Shown here one piece after another: positions 16,825 to 24,862 of a stretch of DNA of 37,853 bases. The notes under the pieces were generated by a model that had not been told where the DNA came from, searched no databases, and saw nothing but the letters and a program-made list of their open reading frames with translations. The position numbers were made by a program, and so were the translations under genes. How positions within the stretch are numbered: the first letter of the stretch is position 1; each line of letters opens with the position of its first letter. Origin of the DNA: Hungatella sp. UBA5385 (GTDB lineage: Bacteria > Bacillota > Clostridia > Lachnospirales > Lachnospiraceae); the NCBI GenBank assembly GCA_002409995.1, contig DHOR01000010.1:133817-171669 (forward strand). The letters run 5' to 3'.

Positions 16825-17567
16825 ACATTATTACATATGTAAAAAAAGAAGATATTAATCTTGTCAAGATTGCGGAAGGGGTTCATCAGGGAGAGATGCT
16901 GCCTGAAGTAATGAAGGGAGTCTATACAAGCAAATTTATGGTACAGGCAGGTACTTCAGCTGTTCCCAAGCGTTATTCTGATCGTGCAGTTTCGCTTTTT
17001 ATATATAAGGGCACAGGAGCAATTATAAGTGGGGATAAAACCTTTGAAATTGAAGAACGTTGTCTGTTTTGCCCGGATTTTGATAATGAAATATATACGA
17101 TTGAAGCAGACACGGATATAGAATATCTGGAACTGAGCCAGGAGATGAGTGAAGAAGACTGGAAGCATCATGAGATGTATCATATTGTTCTTCCATGGTT
17201 TAATACTTTTTCCAATTGGCATTTGTACATTGAGGGATTTCGGGACTCGGAATTAAAATCATATGCAGTTTTGCACCAGTATTATTTAAGCAGGATGAGC
17301 CTGGGTGAGGTGAAGGGGCCTGGAGAGGTACGACTGGAACCTCATGTTCATCCTGAATTATACCAGTGGTTTTACGGACTTCCTGGAACAGATCCGTTCC
17401 TTTTTAAGGCGGAGAATGAACAGATTGAGGTAAGGGAGGGGGACTGGATTTGCATTCCTAATCAGGTACCCCATATTGTTTCCCCAATGAAAGCCGGTGA
17501 TCATATTGATTATGTGTGGTTTGAAGTGGTAGTTCCAGGGAAGGAGATATGTCCTTATTATTATTAA
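16821..17567 (+). CDS. Double-cupin protein, copy 3 (divergent paralogue)
   Basis: A 248-residue bicupin distantly related to copies 1 and 2 (shared KGTGAII, LFCPDFDN and GDW, and a YVWFE end). Unlike them, it has a classic cupin metal site: His175, His177 and Glu179 in EPHVHPELYQWF, with His218 in GDWICIPNQVPH. It is translationally coupled to the MATE gene by a 4-bp overlap, with AAAGGAG upstream. It is the last gene of the operon and converges with the DUF3842-like gene, leaving 9 bp between the stop codons. An isomerase or dioxygenase-type chemistry on a sugar acid is possible but not shown. Confidence 0.74.
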   Translation: MNIITYVKKEDINLVKIAEGVHQGEMLPEVMKGVYTSKFMVQAGTSAVPKRYSDRAVSLFIYKGTGAIISGDKTFEIEERCLFCPDFDNEIYTIEADTDIEYLELSQEMSEEDWKHHEMYHIVLPWFNTFSNWHLYIEGFRDSELKSYAVLHQYYLSRMSLGEVKGPGEVRLEPHVHPELYQWFYGLPGTDPFLFKAENEQIEVREGDWICIPNQVPHIVSPMKAGDHIDYVWFEVVVPGKEICPYYY

Positions 17568-17576
17568 GGCTGACCA

Positions 17577-17984
17577 TTAAGGGATCATCATCTCCACCTG
17601 CTCAATGACTTCATGAATGGATTCATTTAAACTCAGCTTATCACAGCCTACCACATAATGATTGCATTTATTCACAGGAATCAGTATCTTGTATGCATTG
17701 CTGGAGGCAATGGCCTCAGCCATAACAGGTGTTATTTCCCCAAGAAGGGAGTTGGCAATTACGATTCCAATAGGGCCGATAATAATATCAGCATCCCTGC
17801 TTGCTACAATAACCGGATTTTCCCCTGTGGCTCCTGCATCAGCGCCTGCTTTCAGCATGGAAGAGGTTGCTATGGAATTGGTTCCGATGGCTGTGATCTC
17901 CAGCTCCGGATGGGATTTTTTAAGCTGTGTAATAACGGTATGGCCCATTTTACCGCCCTGACCGTCTATAACTATAATTTTCAT
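17577..17984 (-). CDS. DUF3842-like small Rossmann-type protein
   Basis: A 135-residue cytoplasmic protein starting MKIIVIDGQGGKMG, a glycine-rich loop after the first beta-strand like that of nucleotide-binding Rossmann folds. Conserved-looking segments follow: ITAIGTNSIATSSMLKAGAD, ATGENPVI, ADIIIGPIGI and NKCNHYVVGC. This pattern matches the uncharacterised Firmicutes family DUF3842 as I remember it. The frame opens 55 codons further upstream, but that extension runs over the divergent promoter. The ATG at 17984 has TAGGAGA before it and is clearly the start. The protein is divergent from the KdgF-like gene, so the two may share control. The function is unknown. Confidence 0.8.
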   Translation of the reverse strand: MKIIVIDGQGGKMGHTVITQLKKSHPELEITAIGTNSIATSSMLKAGADAGATGENPVIVASRDADIIIGPIGIVIANSLLGEITPVMAEAIASSNAYKILIPVNKCNHYVVGCDKLSLNESIHEVIEQVEMMIP

Positions 17985-18005
17985 ATGGGATTCTCCTAAT
18001 GATGT

Positions 18006-18034
18006 TTGCGATTTGTATATAATTGTAGTATAAT
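18006..18034 (+). promoter_or_regulatory. Predicted promoter of the KdgF-like gene
   Basis: TTGCGA at 18006-18011, 17 bp, then a perfect TATAAT at 18029-18034; a second TATAAT lies at 18018-18023. The 82-bp gap to the divergent DUF3842-like gene must also hold that gene's promoter, so the two probably overlap. Confidence 0.6.
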
Positions 18035-18066
18035 TATGACCAGAAATCAATAGGAGGACGTAATTC

Positions 18067-18390
18067 ATGTATGTAGAGAATAAGAATGTACCATTGACAG
18101 ATCTTGGCGGCGGAGTAGTAAGGAAGGTATTGGCATATAGCGAAAACATTATGAGTGTGGAGCTGAAGTTTGAGAAGGGTGCTGTTGGGGCAATGCATAC
18201 TCATCCACACGAGCAGATCGGATATATTATCTCAGGATCTCTTATTTATAAAGAAGAGGGGAAAGAGGACAAGGTTCTGGTGGCAGGTGATACCTACTAT
18301 GTAGAGCCTGATGTATCCCATGGAATAGTGACTCTGGAAGAGACGATGCTCCTTGACATCTTTACTCCAATGAGAAAAGATTTTGTATAA
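18067..18390 (+). CDS. KdgF-like small cupin (uronate-metabolism type)
   Basis: A single-domain cupin of 107 residues. The metal-site motif MHTHPHEQIGYIISG gives candidate ligands His44, His46 and Gln50, and His85 lies in EPDVSHGIV. The flanks VPLTDLGGGVVRKVLA, FEKGAVGAMH and LDIFTPMRKDF closely follow those of KdgF, which helps convert unsaturated uronates from pectin or alginate into linear keto sugars. Length and block order agree with KdgF. AGGAGG precedes the ATG. Other small cupins look similar, and no uronate lyase or KduI gene is in this window, so the exact reaction remains a family-level inference. A shared bidirectional terminator follows. Confidence 0.72.
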   Translation: MYVENKNVPLTDLGGGVVRKVLAYSENIMSVELKFEKGAVGAMHTHPHEQIGYIISGSLIYKEEGKEDKVLVAGDTYYVEPDVSHGIVTLEETMLLDIFTPMRKDFV

Positions 18391-18424
18391 TCAGCAATAA
18401 GATCAATCGTATTAAGCATAGCAT

Positions 18425-18478
18425 AAAAGCCTCAGAAACAGAACCAAACAATCAGTTCAGAAGCTTCTGAGGCTTTTT
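18425..18478. terminator. Bidirectional terminator between KdgF-like and GH94 genes
   Basis: A 13-bp perfect stem, 18425-18437 with 18465-18477, closes a 27-nt loop. T tracts on both strands (TTTTT on plus, TTTT on minus) let it serve both convergent transcripts. Confidence 0.85.
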
Positions 18479-18490
18479 CCTATTTTAATA

Positions 18491-20929
18491 CTAATTTCCC
18501 ATAATCACAGTTACTTCATAGAAGGTCTTTCCTTTTTCATAAGGAATTAAATTTCCCTCTAACTTTTCACCATCTACAATAATCTCTCTAACTCCCTTTT
18601 CCACCTGTTCAGATGTTTTAACAAGAATATGATATTCAGCATCTCTGTAATGTCTGCTTATCTCAAAATCTCCGAAGCCTGCAGGAATACAGGGGGATAT
18701 GGTCAAACCATCATAATCCGGTTGAACACCTAAGATAGCCTGACTGATGTTAACAAATGCCCAGGAAGAGGTGCCTGTGAGCCAGCTGTTTTTAGCCTCT
18801 CCAAAGTTTCTGGCATCCTTACCGGCAATCATCTGGGAGTAAACGTAGGGTTCTGTACGGTGAACCTCACTGATGTCTTCCACATAGGCAGGACAGATTC
18901 TGCGGTAGGATTCAAATGCATTCCCTCCCCGTCCAAGAACTGTCTCTCCAATGGAAACCCATGGATTGTTATGGCAGAAAATACCGGCATTCTCCTTATA
19001 TCCTGGAGGATATGAGGTGATTTCTCCCAGTTTGATATCGTATTCCTCATAGGCAGGCTGTAAAAGAACCGTTCCGTATTTTGTATCCAAAATTTCCTTT
19101 ACAGAGTCTAAGGCTTTTTCTGCAAGCCCTTCTTTGACTCCGATTCCAGCCATGGTACAGAATCCCTGTGGTTCAATATAAATTTGACCATAGGTACATT
19201 CCTTTGATCCAACTTTATCTCCAAAGGCATCATAAGCTCTGAGGAACCATTCTCCATCCCAGCCATGGGCCAGAACCTTATCATACATAAGCTTGACATG
19301 CTCAAGTGCTTTCTGCTCTTCCTGTGGATTCCCTGTGAGGCTGCAGATCTTTGCATATTCCTTTCCGTATTTGACAAACATTGCAGCGATAAAGATGGAT
19401 TCTGGTTTATCACTTTCAAAGTTGGCACATGTCTGGAAGGATTCTCCCGGAGAGTCAGAGAAGCAGTTTAAATTCAGACAGTCATTCCAGTCTGCACGCC
19501 CGATGAGAGGCAGACCATGAGGACCTAAATGGTTCACTGTATAATGAAATGATCTGGATAAGTGTTCCATCAGGGAAACTGCTTTTGTCTCGTCATTATC
19601 AAAAGGAACGATTTCTTCCAGAATGGTATCATCTCCTGTTTCCTTTAAATAGGCGGAAACTGCAGCAATCAGCCATAGTGGATCATCGTTGAAGCCGCTT
19701 CCTATATCTGAATTCCCCTTCTTGGTAAGAGGCTGGTACTGATGATAGGCGCTGCCATCTTCAAACTGAGTGGAGGCAATGTCAAGAATCCTCTGCCTCG
19801 CTTTTTCAGGAATCAAGTGGACAAAGCCCAGCAAATCCTGGCAGGAATCCCGGAATCCCATACCTCTGCCGATTCCTGACTCAAAGTAGGAGGCAGACCG
19901 GGACATATTAAAGGTTACCATACATTGATATTGATTCCAGATGTTGACCATTCGGTTCAGTTTATCATCTGCAGTTTTAACTTGGAATTTTGACAGAAGC
20001 TGATTCCAGTGCTCTTTTAATAAAATAAGAGCCTGATCTGCTTTTTCCACAGTGTCGTATCTCTGGATCATTTCCCTGGCAGGTGTTTTATTGATTACAT
20101 TTTTGCTTTCCCACTTCTCATCTTTAGGAGTTTCCACATATCCTAGTAAGAAAAGATAAGTTTTTGATTCTCCAGGCATTAAGTCAGCTTTTATGTGATG
20201 AGAGGCAATGGGGGACCAGCCGCTTGCCATAGAATTACCGGAAAGACCAGAAACAACAGCCGCCGGTGCATCTGCGCCTCTATAAGCTCCTAAAAAGGAA
20301 TCTCTGTCTGTGTCAAAGCCGGCAATCTCCGCATTTACATGATAAACAGCATAGTGATTTCTGCGTTCTCTGAACTCTGTTTTATGATAGATCGTTGATC
20401 CATCTACTTCTACCTCTCCCAGGCTTAGATTTCTCTGAAAATTAGTCATATCATCCATTGCATTCCATAAGCAGAACTCTATATATGAAAAAAGGTCCAG
20501 ACTCTTTGCTTCTACGGAATCATTGGTAACAGTAAGCTTTGTAATCTCACAGGAATCTCCCAGAGGAACGAAAACAAGCTGTTCTGCTTTGACACCATTC
20601 TTTTTTGACTGTATGCGGGTATAGCCAAGCCCATGGCTGCAGCTGTATTCCTCAAGCTCTGTTTTCACAGGCTGCCAACCGGGATTCCATATCTCAGAAC
20701 CGTCTTTTATGTAGAAATAATGGCCGCCTGTATCTGTGGGAACATTGTTGTAACGATATCTGGTCAGTCGGAGAAGGCGTGCATCCTTATAAAAAGAGTA
20801 GCCTCCGCTTGTGTTGGAAATCAGAGAGTAAAAATCCTCGCAGCCCAGGTAATTGATCCAGGGGAGAGGCGTTTTTGGGGTAGTAATTACGTATTCTTTT
20901 TGAATATCATCAAAATGGCCAAACTTCAT
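18491..20929 (-). CDS. GH94 disaccharide phosphorylase, cellobiose phosphorylase-like
   Basis: An 812-residue cytoplasmic enzyme of the inverting GH94 family, which splits a beta-glucoside with phosphate. For cellobiose the products are glucose 1-phosphate and glucose. The start (KFGHFDDIQKEYVITTPKTP, PWINYLG, GGYSFYKDARLLRLTRYRYN) is that of cellobiose phosphorylase, and the length agrees. The N-terminal beta-sandwich covers about 1-270, a helical linker follows, then the (alpha/alpha)6 barrel. The general acid is probably Asp483 in GRADWNDCLN. It diverges from the LacI/ABC operon, which would bring in the disaccharide. Laminaribiose or another beta-linked disaccharide cannot be excluded. 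A 21-bp LacI-type operator sits in its leader. Confidence 0.9.
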   Translation of the reverse strand: MKFGHFDDIQKEYVITTPKTPLPWINYLGCEDFYSLISNTSGGYSFYKDARLLRLTRYRYNNVPTDTGGHYFYIKDGSEIWNPGWQPVKTELEEYSCSHGLGYTRIQSKKNGVKAEQLVFVPLGDSCEITKLTVTNDSVEAKSLDLFSYIEFCLWNAMDDMTNFQRNLSLGEVEVDGSTIYHKTEFRERRNHYAVYHVNAEIAGFDTDRDSFLGAYRGADAPAAVVSGLSGNSMASGWSPIASHHIKADLMPGESKTYLFLLGYVETPKDEKWESKNVINKTPAREMIQRYDTVEKADQALILLKEHWNQLLSKFQVKTADDKLNRMVNIWNQYQCMVTFNMSRSASYFESGIGRGMGFRDSCQDLLGFVHLIPEKARQRILDIASTQFEDGSAYHQYQPLTKKGNSDIGSGFNDDPLWLIAAVSAYLKETGDDTILEEIVPFDNDETKAVSLMEHLSRSFHYTVNHLGPHGLPLIGRADWNDCLNLNCFSDSPGESFQTCANFESDKPESIFIAAMFVKYGKEYAKICSLTGNPQEEQKALEHVKLMYDKVLAHGWDGEWFLRAYDAFGDKVGSKECTYGQIYIEPQGFCTMAGIGVKEGLAEKALDSVKEILDTKYGTVLLQPAYEEYDIKLGEITSYPPGYKENAGIFCHNNPWVSIGETVLGRGGNAFESYRRICPAYVEDISEVHRTEPYVYSQMIAGKDARNFGEAKNSWLTGTSSWAFVNISQAILGVQPDYDGLTISPCIPAGFGDFEISRHYRDAEYHILVKTSEQVEKGVREIIVDGEKLEGNLIPYEKGKTFYEVTVIMGN

Positions 20930-20983
20930 GTTTATCCCCTTTTCTATCAGCTTATTATTAGTTGGTTTGCTAGTTCTGAAGTT

Positions 20984-21004
20984 TTACGAAAACGATTAAG
21001 TAAA
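20984..21004. promoter_or_regulatory. LacI-type operator, copy 1 (GH94 side)
   Basis: A 21-bp site repeated exactly at 21335-21355. Its first 20 bases form an imperfect palindrome: outer TTAC and GTAA arms, central CG, 7 of 10 paired positions. The central CG is the mark of LacI-family operators. It lies about 30-50 bp downstream of the predicted GH94 transcription start, where a bound repressor could act as a roadblock. Confidence 0.75.
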
Positions 21005-21040
21005 AGAACACAGCAAAAATTAGCATTATCTGATAGGCTT

Positions 21041-21069
21041 AGTATAATCCATTGTTTTTGTAAAATCAA
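21041..21069 (-). promoter_or_regulatory. Predicted promoter of the GH94 gene
   Basis: On the minus strand TTGATT (21064-21069), 17 bp, then TATACT (21041-21046). Transcription would start near 21034, giving a leader of about 105 nt that contains operator copy 1. Confidence 0.6.
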
Positions 21070-21301
21070 GATATAAAAGGGTGGAAATAGAGCTTTAGAG
21101 CCTTATTTGTGTAATTATCAGCATAATAAACAAAAAAGCAGAGTGTAAATCAGATGTTTTGACGAGAGCACAAAAGGAATAAAATCATATGATAGAGCAT
21201 AAGTAAGTGATGATGTGCAATGTTCTTAATGTAAAAATACACAAAAGTTAAGTGAAAAAATGTAAAAAAGTTACAAAATAATTATTTTTATCAAATATAT
21301 A

Positions 21302-21330
21302 TTGAACATTATAACCGAATGATGTATAGT
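21302..21330 (+). promoter_or_regulatory. Predicted promoter of the LacI/ABC operon
   Basis: TTGAAC (21302-21307), 17 bp, then TATAGT (21325-21330). Operator copy 2 begins 5 bp after the -10 box and so covers the transcription start, which suggests autoregulation. Confidence 0.65.
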
Positions 21331-21334
21331 TGAA

Positions 21335-21355
21335 TTACGAAAACGATTAAGTAAA
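21335..21355. promoter_or_regulatory. LacI-type operator, copy 2 (regulator/transporter side)
   Basis: An exact 21-bp copy of the site at 20984-21004. AGAACA follows immediately in copy 1 and CGAAAGAACA in copy 2, so similarity extends slightly. It overlaps the predicted start of transcription of the regulator gene. Confidence 0.78.
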
Positions 21356-21385
21356 CGAAAGAACAAAGCGGGGTGAGGTTTCAAA

Positions 21386-22402
21386 ATGGTATCGCTAAAG
21401 GATATTGCTGCTGCCTGCGGGGTATCGGCAGCTACTGTCAGCAAGGCACTGAATAATATGCCTGATATCAGCGAAGAGACAAAGTTAGTTGTAAAGGATA
21501 AAGCAAAAGAGATGGGATATTTCCCAAATCTTGCTGCCAGAACATTAAAGACCAATAGAAGTTATAACATAGGAATTTTATTTACAGATGAAACCAACAG
21601 TGGTCTGACACACCCTCACTTTGCAGAGGTACTGGAAAGCTTTAAGATACAGGCAGAGAGCAGAGGGTATGATATTACTTTTATCAATAACAGCAGTATG
21701 GCTGGTCAGACCCAGATGACATATTATGAGCACTGCAGATACAGAGGCGTAGACGGTGTTGTAATTGCCTGTATTGATTTTCAGCGTAAGGAGGTTTTAG
21801 AACTTATTAACAGTGACATGAAGATTGTCACCATTGATCACATTTTTAACAATTCTTCCTCAATTATTTCTGATAATGTCCAGGGAATGAAGGAGATGAT
21901 GGAATATATCCTGGATCAGGGACACACGAGAATTGCCTATATTCATGGTAATAACTCGGCGGTTACAAGAGACCGGTTGGCATCATTTTATAGAACTATG
22001 GAGGAACGCGGCATTGAGGTGAGAGAGGAGTACATTTTAGAAGGAAAGTACAATGATCCGGTAAAATGCAGTACTATTACGGAAAAGCTGCTGAAGCTTC
22101 CGGAACCACCTACCTGTATTCTGTATCCTGATGATTACGCCAGCATTGGAGGAATTAATGTGATCCGTAAGGCAGGTTTAAAGATTCCGGATGACATTTC
22201 CGTAGCAGGATATGACGGGATTCCAATGATGAGAGTGATGGAACCTGCACTTACCACCGTAAGCCAGGACCGGGAGCTGCTTGGCAAAAAGGCGGCAAAC
22301 CAGTTAATCAGGCTCATTGAAAGACCAAAAACTACATTGCAAAAGATTCAAACGATACCATCAAAGTTGTATAAAGGCAGTACAGTAAAAAATATAAACT
22401 AA
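21386..22402 (+). CDS. LacI-family transcriptional regulator of the disaccharide locus
   Basis: A 338-residue repressor-type protein. The N-terminal helix-turn-helix (residues 2-22, SLKDIAAACGVSAATVSKAL) and hinge helix (ending NLAARTLKTNRS, about 50-62) are typical of LacI/GalR. The rest is a periplasmic-binding-protein-like effector domain: NIGILFTDE near 64, GVDGVVIACID near 125, RIAYIHGNNSAVTRDR near 190, and DDISVAGYDGIPMM near 270. GGTGAGG precedes the ATG. It is the first gene of the transporter operon, and its own promoter carries one of the two identical operators. It probably represses itself, the importer and the divergent GH94 gene until sugar is present. The effector is unknown. 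Confidence 0.92.
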   Translation: MVSLKDIAAACGVSAATVSKALNNMPDISEETKLVVKDKAKEMGYFPNLAARTLKTNRSYNIGILFTDETNSGLTHPHFAEVLESFKIQAESRGYDITFINNSSMAGQTQMTYYEHCRYRGVDGVVIACIDFQRKEVLELINSDMKIVTIDHIFNNSSSIISDNVQGMKEMMEYILDQGHTRIAYIHGNNSAVTRDRLASFYRTMEERGIEVREEYILEGKYNDPVKCSTITEKLLKLPEPPTCILYPDDYASIGGINVIRKAGLKIPDDISVAGYDGIPMMRVMEPALTTVSQDRELLGKKAANQLIRLIERPKTTLQKIQTIPSKLYKGSTVKNIN

Positions 22403-22424
22403 TATATGAAGGAGGATTATATTT

Positions 22425-23858
22425 ATGAAGAAAAGAATTTGGGCTGGTTTATTGACTTTTACTATGGTAGCTACATCTCTGGCAGCTTGTGGGGGAACGC
22501 AAACCCCAAGTGATACCACAGCAGCTACCACAGCAGCACCTACAACAGCAGCACCTAAAGCTACGGAAGCAGCTACAGAGGCACCAGAGACAGAAGCTGA
22601 GTCTACAGAAGGTAAAGTGCTGAATATTTATTGCTGGAATGATGAATTCCAGGGACGCTATGAAGATTATTTTGCAACACCGGGTCTTCTTCCTGATGGA
22701 ATCACAGTGAATTTCATTATTACTCCAAACGAAAATAATGCCTACCAGAATGCTCTTGATGAGGCACTTTTGAATCAGGACAGTGCAGCTCAGGATGATA
22801 AGGTAGATATGTTCCTCATTGAAGCAGATTATGCCCTTAAGTATGTTAATTCAGAATACTCTCTGGATGTAAAGGGTGATGTAGGCCTTACAGATGCTGA
22901 TTTATCTCAGCAGTATCAGTATACCAAAGATATTGTAACAGACTCAAGTGGTGTCCAGAAGGGAACCACATGGCAGGCAACTCCTGGTCTGTTTGCATAT
23001 CGCCGCTCAATTGCAAAGGCTGTTCTTGGAACTGATGATCCTACAGAAGTTCAGAATGCACTGAGTGACTGGGATAAATTTGATGCAGTTGCAGAGCAGG
23101 CAGCAGGAAAAGGATATAAGATGCTGTCCGGATATGATGATTCTTACCGTACCTTCTCCAATAATGTAGCGGCTCCATGGGTTGACGGAACAAAGATTGT
23201 AATTGATGATAACCTGATGAAATGGGTTGATCAGACAAAGGATTATACAGACAAAGGTTACAACAATAAAACTTCACTCTGGGCACCGGAATGGGCTTCC
23301 GATCAGGGACCAGAAGGAAAGGTATTTGGATTCTTCTATTCAACATGGGGAATTAACTTCACATTACTTGGCAACTCCTTAGAGATTCCTGAAGCTGATG
23401 GCGGCAAGGCAGAAGTAGGTAATGGATGCTTTGGTGACTGGGCAGTTTGTGAAGGACCACAGAACTATTTCTGGGGCGGAACATGGCTTTGTGCAGCAGC
23501 AGGAACCGACAATATTGAAACCATTAATTCTATTATGAAAACTTTAACCTGTGATCAGGCAACGATGAAGAAGATCACAGAAGATACTCAGGACTATACC
23601 AACAATCAGGCAGCTATGAATGAGCTTGCAAACAGCGATTTCAAGTCTGATTTCTTAGGCGGACAGAATCATATTGCATTATTTGCAGAAGCAGCTCCTA
23701 ACATTGACATGAGCAATTGTTCTCCATACGATCAGGGTCTTAATGAATCCTTCCAGGGCGCTATGGCAGATTATTTCAATGGAGTCGTTGACAAAGAGAC
23801 TGCACTTGAGACTTTCTATACCTCCGCACTTGAGAAGTATCCGGAACTGACCAAATAA
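22425..23858 (+). CDS. Sugar-binding lipoprotein of the second ABC importer
   Basis: An extracellular substrate-binding protein of 477 residues. The signal peptide has the lipobox SLAAC with Cys22 lipidated, followed by a Thr/Ala/Pro-rich linker (TTAATTAAPTTAAP, to about 65) that acts as a stalk. The mature domain starts VLNIYCWNDEFQGRYEDYF, contains TWQATPGLFAYRRSIAKAVL (about 185), and has several Trp residues (WAPEWASD, YFWGGTWLC) suited to stacking against sugars. AAGGAGG precedes the ATG, 22 bp after the regulator gene. Next to a GH94 phosphorylase, a cellobiose or similar beta-disaccharide ligand is likely but inferred. Confidence 0.9.
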   Translation: MKKRIWAGLLTFTMVATSLAACGGTQTPSDTTAATTAAPTTAAPKATEAATEAPETEAESTEGKVLNIYCWNDEFQGRYEDYFATPGLLPDGITVNFIITPNENNAYQNALDEALLNQDSAAQDDKVDMFLIEADYALKYVNSEYSLDVKGDVGLTDADLSQQYQYTKDIVTDSSGVQKGTTWQATPGLFAYRRSIAKAVLGTDDPTEVQNALSDWDKFDAVAEQAAGKGYKMLSGYDDSYRTFSNNVAAPWVDGTKIVIDDNLMKWVDQTKDYTDKGYNNKTSLWAPEWASDQGPEGKVFGFFYSTWGINFTLLGNSLEIPEADGGKAEVGNGCFGDWAVCEGPQNYFWGGTWLCAAAGTDNIETINSIMKTLTCDQATMKKITEDTQDYTNNQAAMNELANSDFKSDFLGGQNHIALFAEAAPNIDMSNCSPYDQGLNESFQGAMADYFNGVVDKETALETFYTSALEKYPELTK

Positions 23859-23868
23859 TATAATTTAT

Positions 23869-23905
23869 AAGGCTGCTGCATAATGCTTGCAGCAGCCTTC
23901 TTTCA
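23869..23905 (+). terminator. Intraoperon hairpin / leaky terminator after the binding protein gene
   Basis: A perfect 12-bp GC-rich stem, 23869-23880 with 23888-23899, has a 7-nt loop and is followed by CTTTC, which is a weak U tract. It sits 10 bp after the binding-protein stop and 25 bp before the permease start. Such hairpins protect the upstream mRNA or end part of the transcripts, so more binding protein than permease is made. Confidence 0.75.
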
Positions 23906-23924
23906 AGAGAAAGGAGGTAAGGAA

Positions 23925-24857
23925 ATGGCGAGACCGGTAAAAAAGAAAGCCCATAAAGGAGGAGTCAATTATTCAAGATGGGGATATTTCTTCCTGCTTC
24001 CATTTTTTATAACATATTTTATTTTTTCATTTGTTCCGTTGGTTACAACATTTTATAATGCGTTTTTTGAGAATTATATGTCCGGCTTAACTAAGATTGG
24101 GCCTAATTTTGTAGGGTTTGATAATTTTAAATCGATTTTTGGCAGCGATTTATTGAAATATACAAGGAATACGGTTATACTCTGGCTCATTGGTTTTATT
24201 CCCCAGATCCTGATATCCCTGCTGCTCGCAGTATGGTTTACAGATACCAGACTTCGTTTAAAGTACACAGGCTTTTTTAAAACAGTAATTTATATGCCTA
24301 ACCTTATTATGGCGGCATCCTTTTCCATGCTGTTCTTTGCTTTATTTTCAGATAATGGACCTGTGAATCTTTTTATGATAGAGAATGGATTCTTCAAAGA
24401 ACCGTTTCGCTTTCTTGCAGAAATATGGGGAACCAGAGGGTTGATTGGACTGATGAACTTTTTAATGTGGTTTGGTAACACCACAATTCTCCTGATGGCT
24501 GCTATTATGGGAGTGGATATTAATTTATTTGAGGCAGCTCAGATTGACGGAGCCAGATCCTCACAGATATTTAAATATATTACGATTCCTTCGATTAAGC
24601 CTATCTTGATTTACGTGCTTATTACTTCTATGATCGGCGGTTTGCAGATGTTTGATGTTCCTCAGATTTTAACCAATGGTAAAGGAACACCGGATAGAAC
24701 CAGTATGACTCTGATTATGTTTTTGAATAACCACCTGTTCAGCAAAAATTATGGTATGGCAGGAGCTTTATCAACTCTGTTGTTTATTATTACCGGTATT
24801 CTCAGCTTGATTGTATTTAAAAGTCTTGTTGGGAGTCCAGATAAGGATGGGAGGTAG
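23925..24857 (+). CDS. Carbohydrate ABC transporter permease (MalF/UgpA type), second importer
   Basis: A membrane subunit of 310 residues with six helices after a basic, Lys-rich N-terminus (MARPVKKKAHKGG). The EAA loop, EAAQIDGARSSQIFKYITIP, lies about two thirds into the protein. An in-frame TTG upstream at 23883 falls within the intraoperon hairpin. The ATG at 23925 has AAGGAGG 7 bp before it and is chosen as the start. The gene is followed after 5 bp by the partner permease. No ATPase gene is present, so a shared one elsewhere is likely. Confidence 0.93.
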   Translation: MARPVKKKAHKGGVNYSRWGYFFLLPFFITYFIFSFVPLVTTFYNAFFENYMSGLTKIGPNFVGFDNFKSIFGSDLLKYTRNTVILWLIGFIPQILISLLLAVWFTDTRLRLKYTGFFKTVIYMPNLIMAASFSMLFFALFSDNGPVNLFMIENGFFKEPFRFLAEIWGTRGLIGLMNFLMWFGNTTILLMAAIMGVDINLFEAAQIDGARSSQIFKYITIPSIKPILIYVLITSMIGGLQMFDVPQILTNGKGTPDRTSMTLIMFLNNHLFSKNYGMAGALSTLLFIITGILSLIVFKSLVGSPDKDGR

Positions 24858-24862
24858 AAATC

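Larger units (their letters stand above)
20930..21385. other. 456-bp divergent control region of the disaccharide locus
   Basis: This AT-rich stretch holds no convincing gene. It contains two promoters facing outwards and two identical LacI-type operators, one in each leader (described separately). The central part (about 21070-21300) is AT-rich and shows no further motif I can support. Confidence 0.6.

Noticed and set aside
20984..21355. Reading the duplicated 21-bp sites as CcpA cre sites
   Set aside because: Several of the fixed cre positions (first T, last C and A) do not match, and exact duplication around a LacI gene fits a local operator better.
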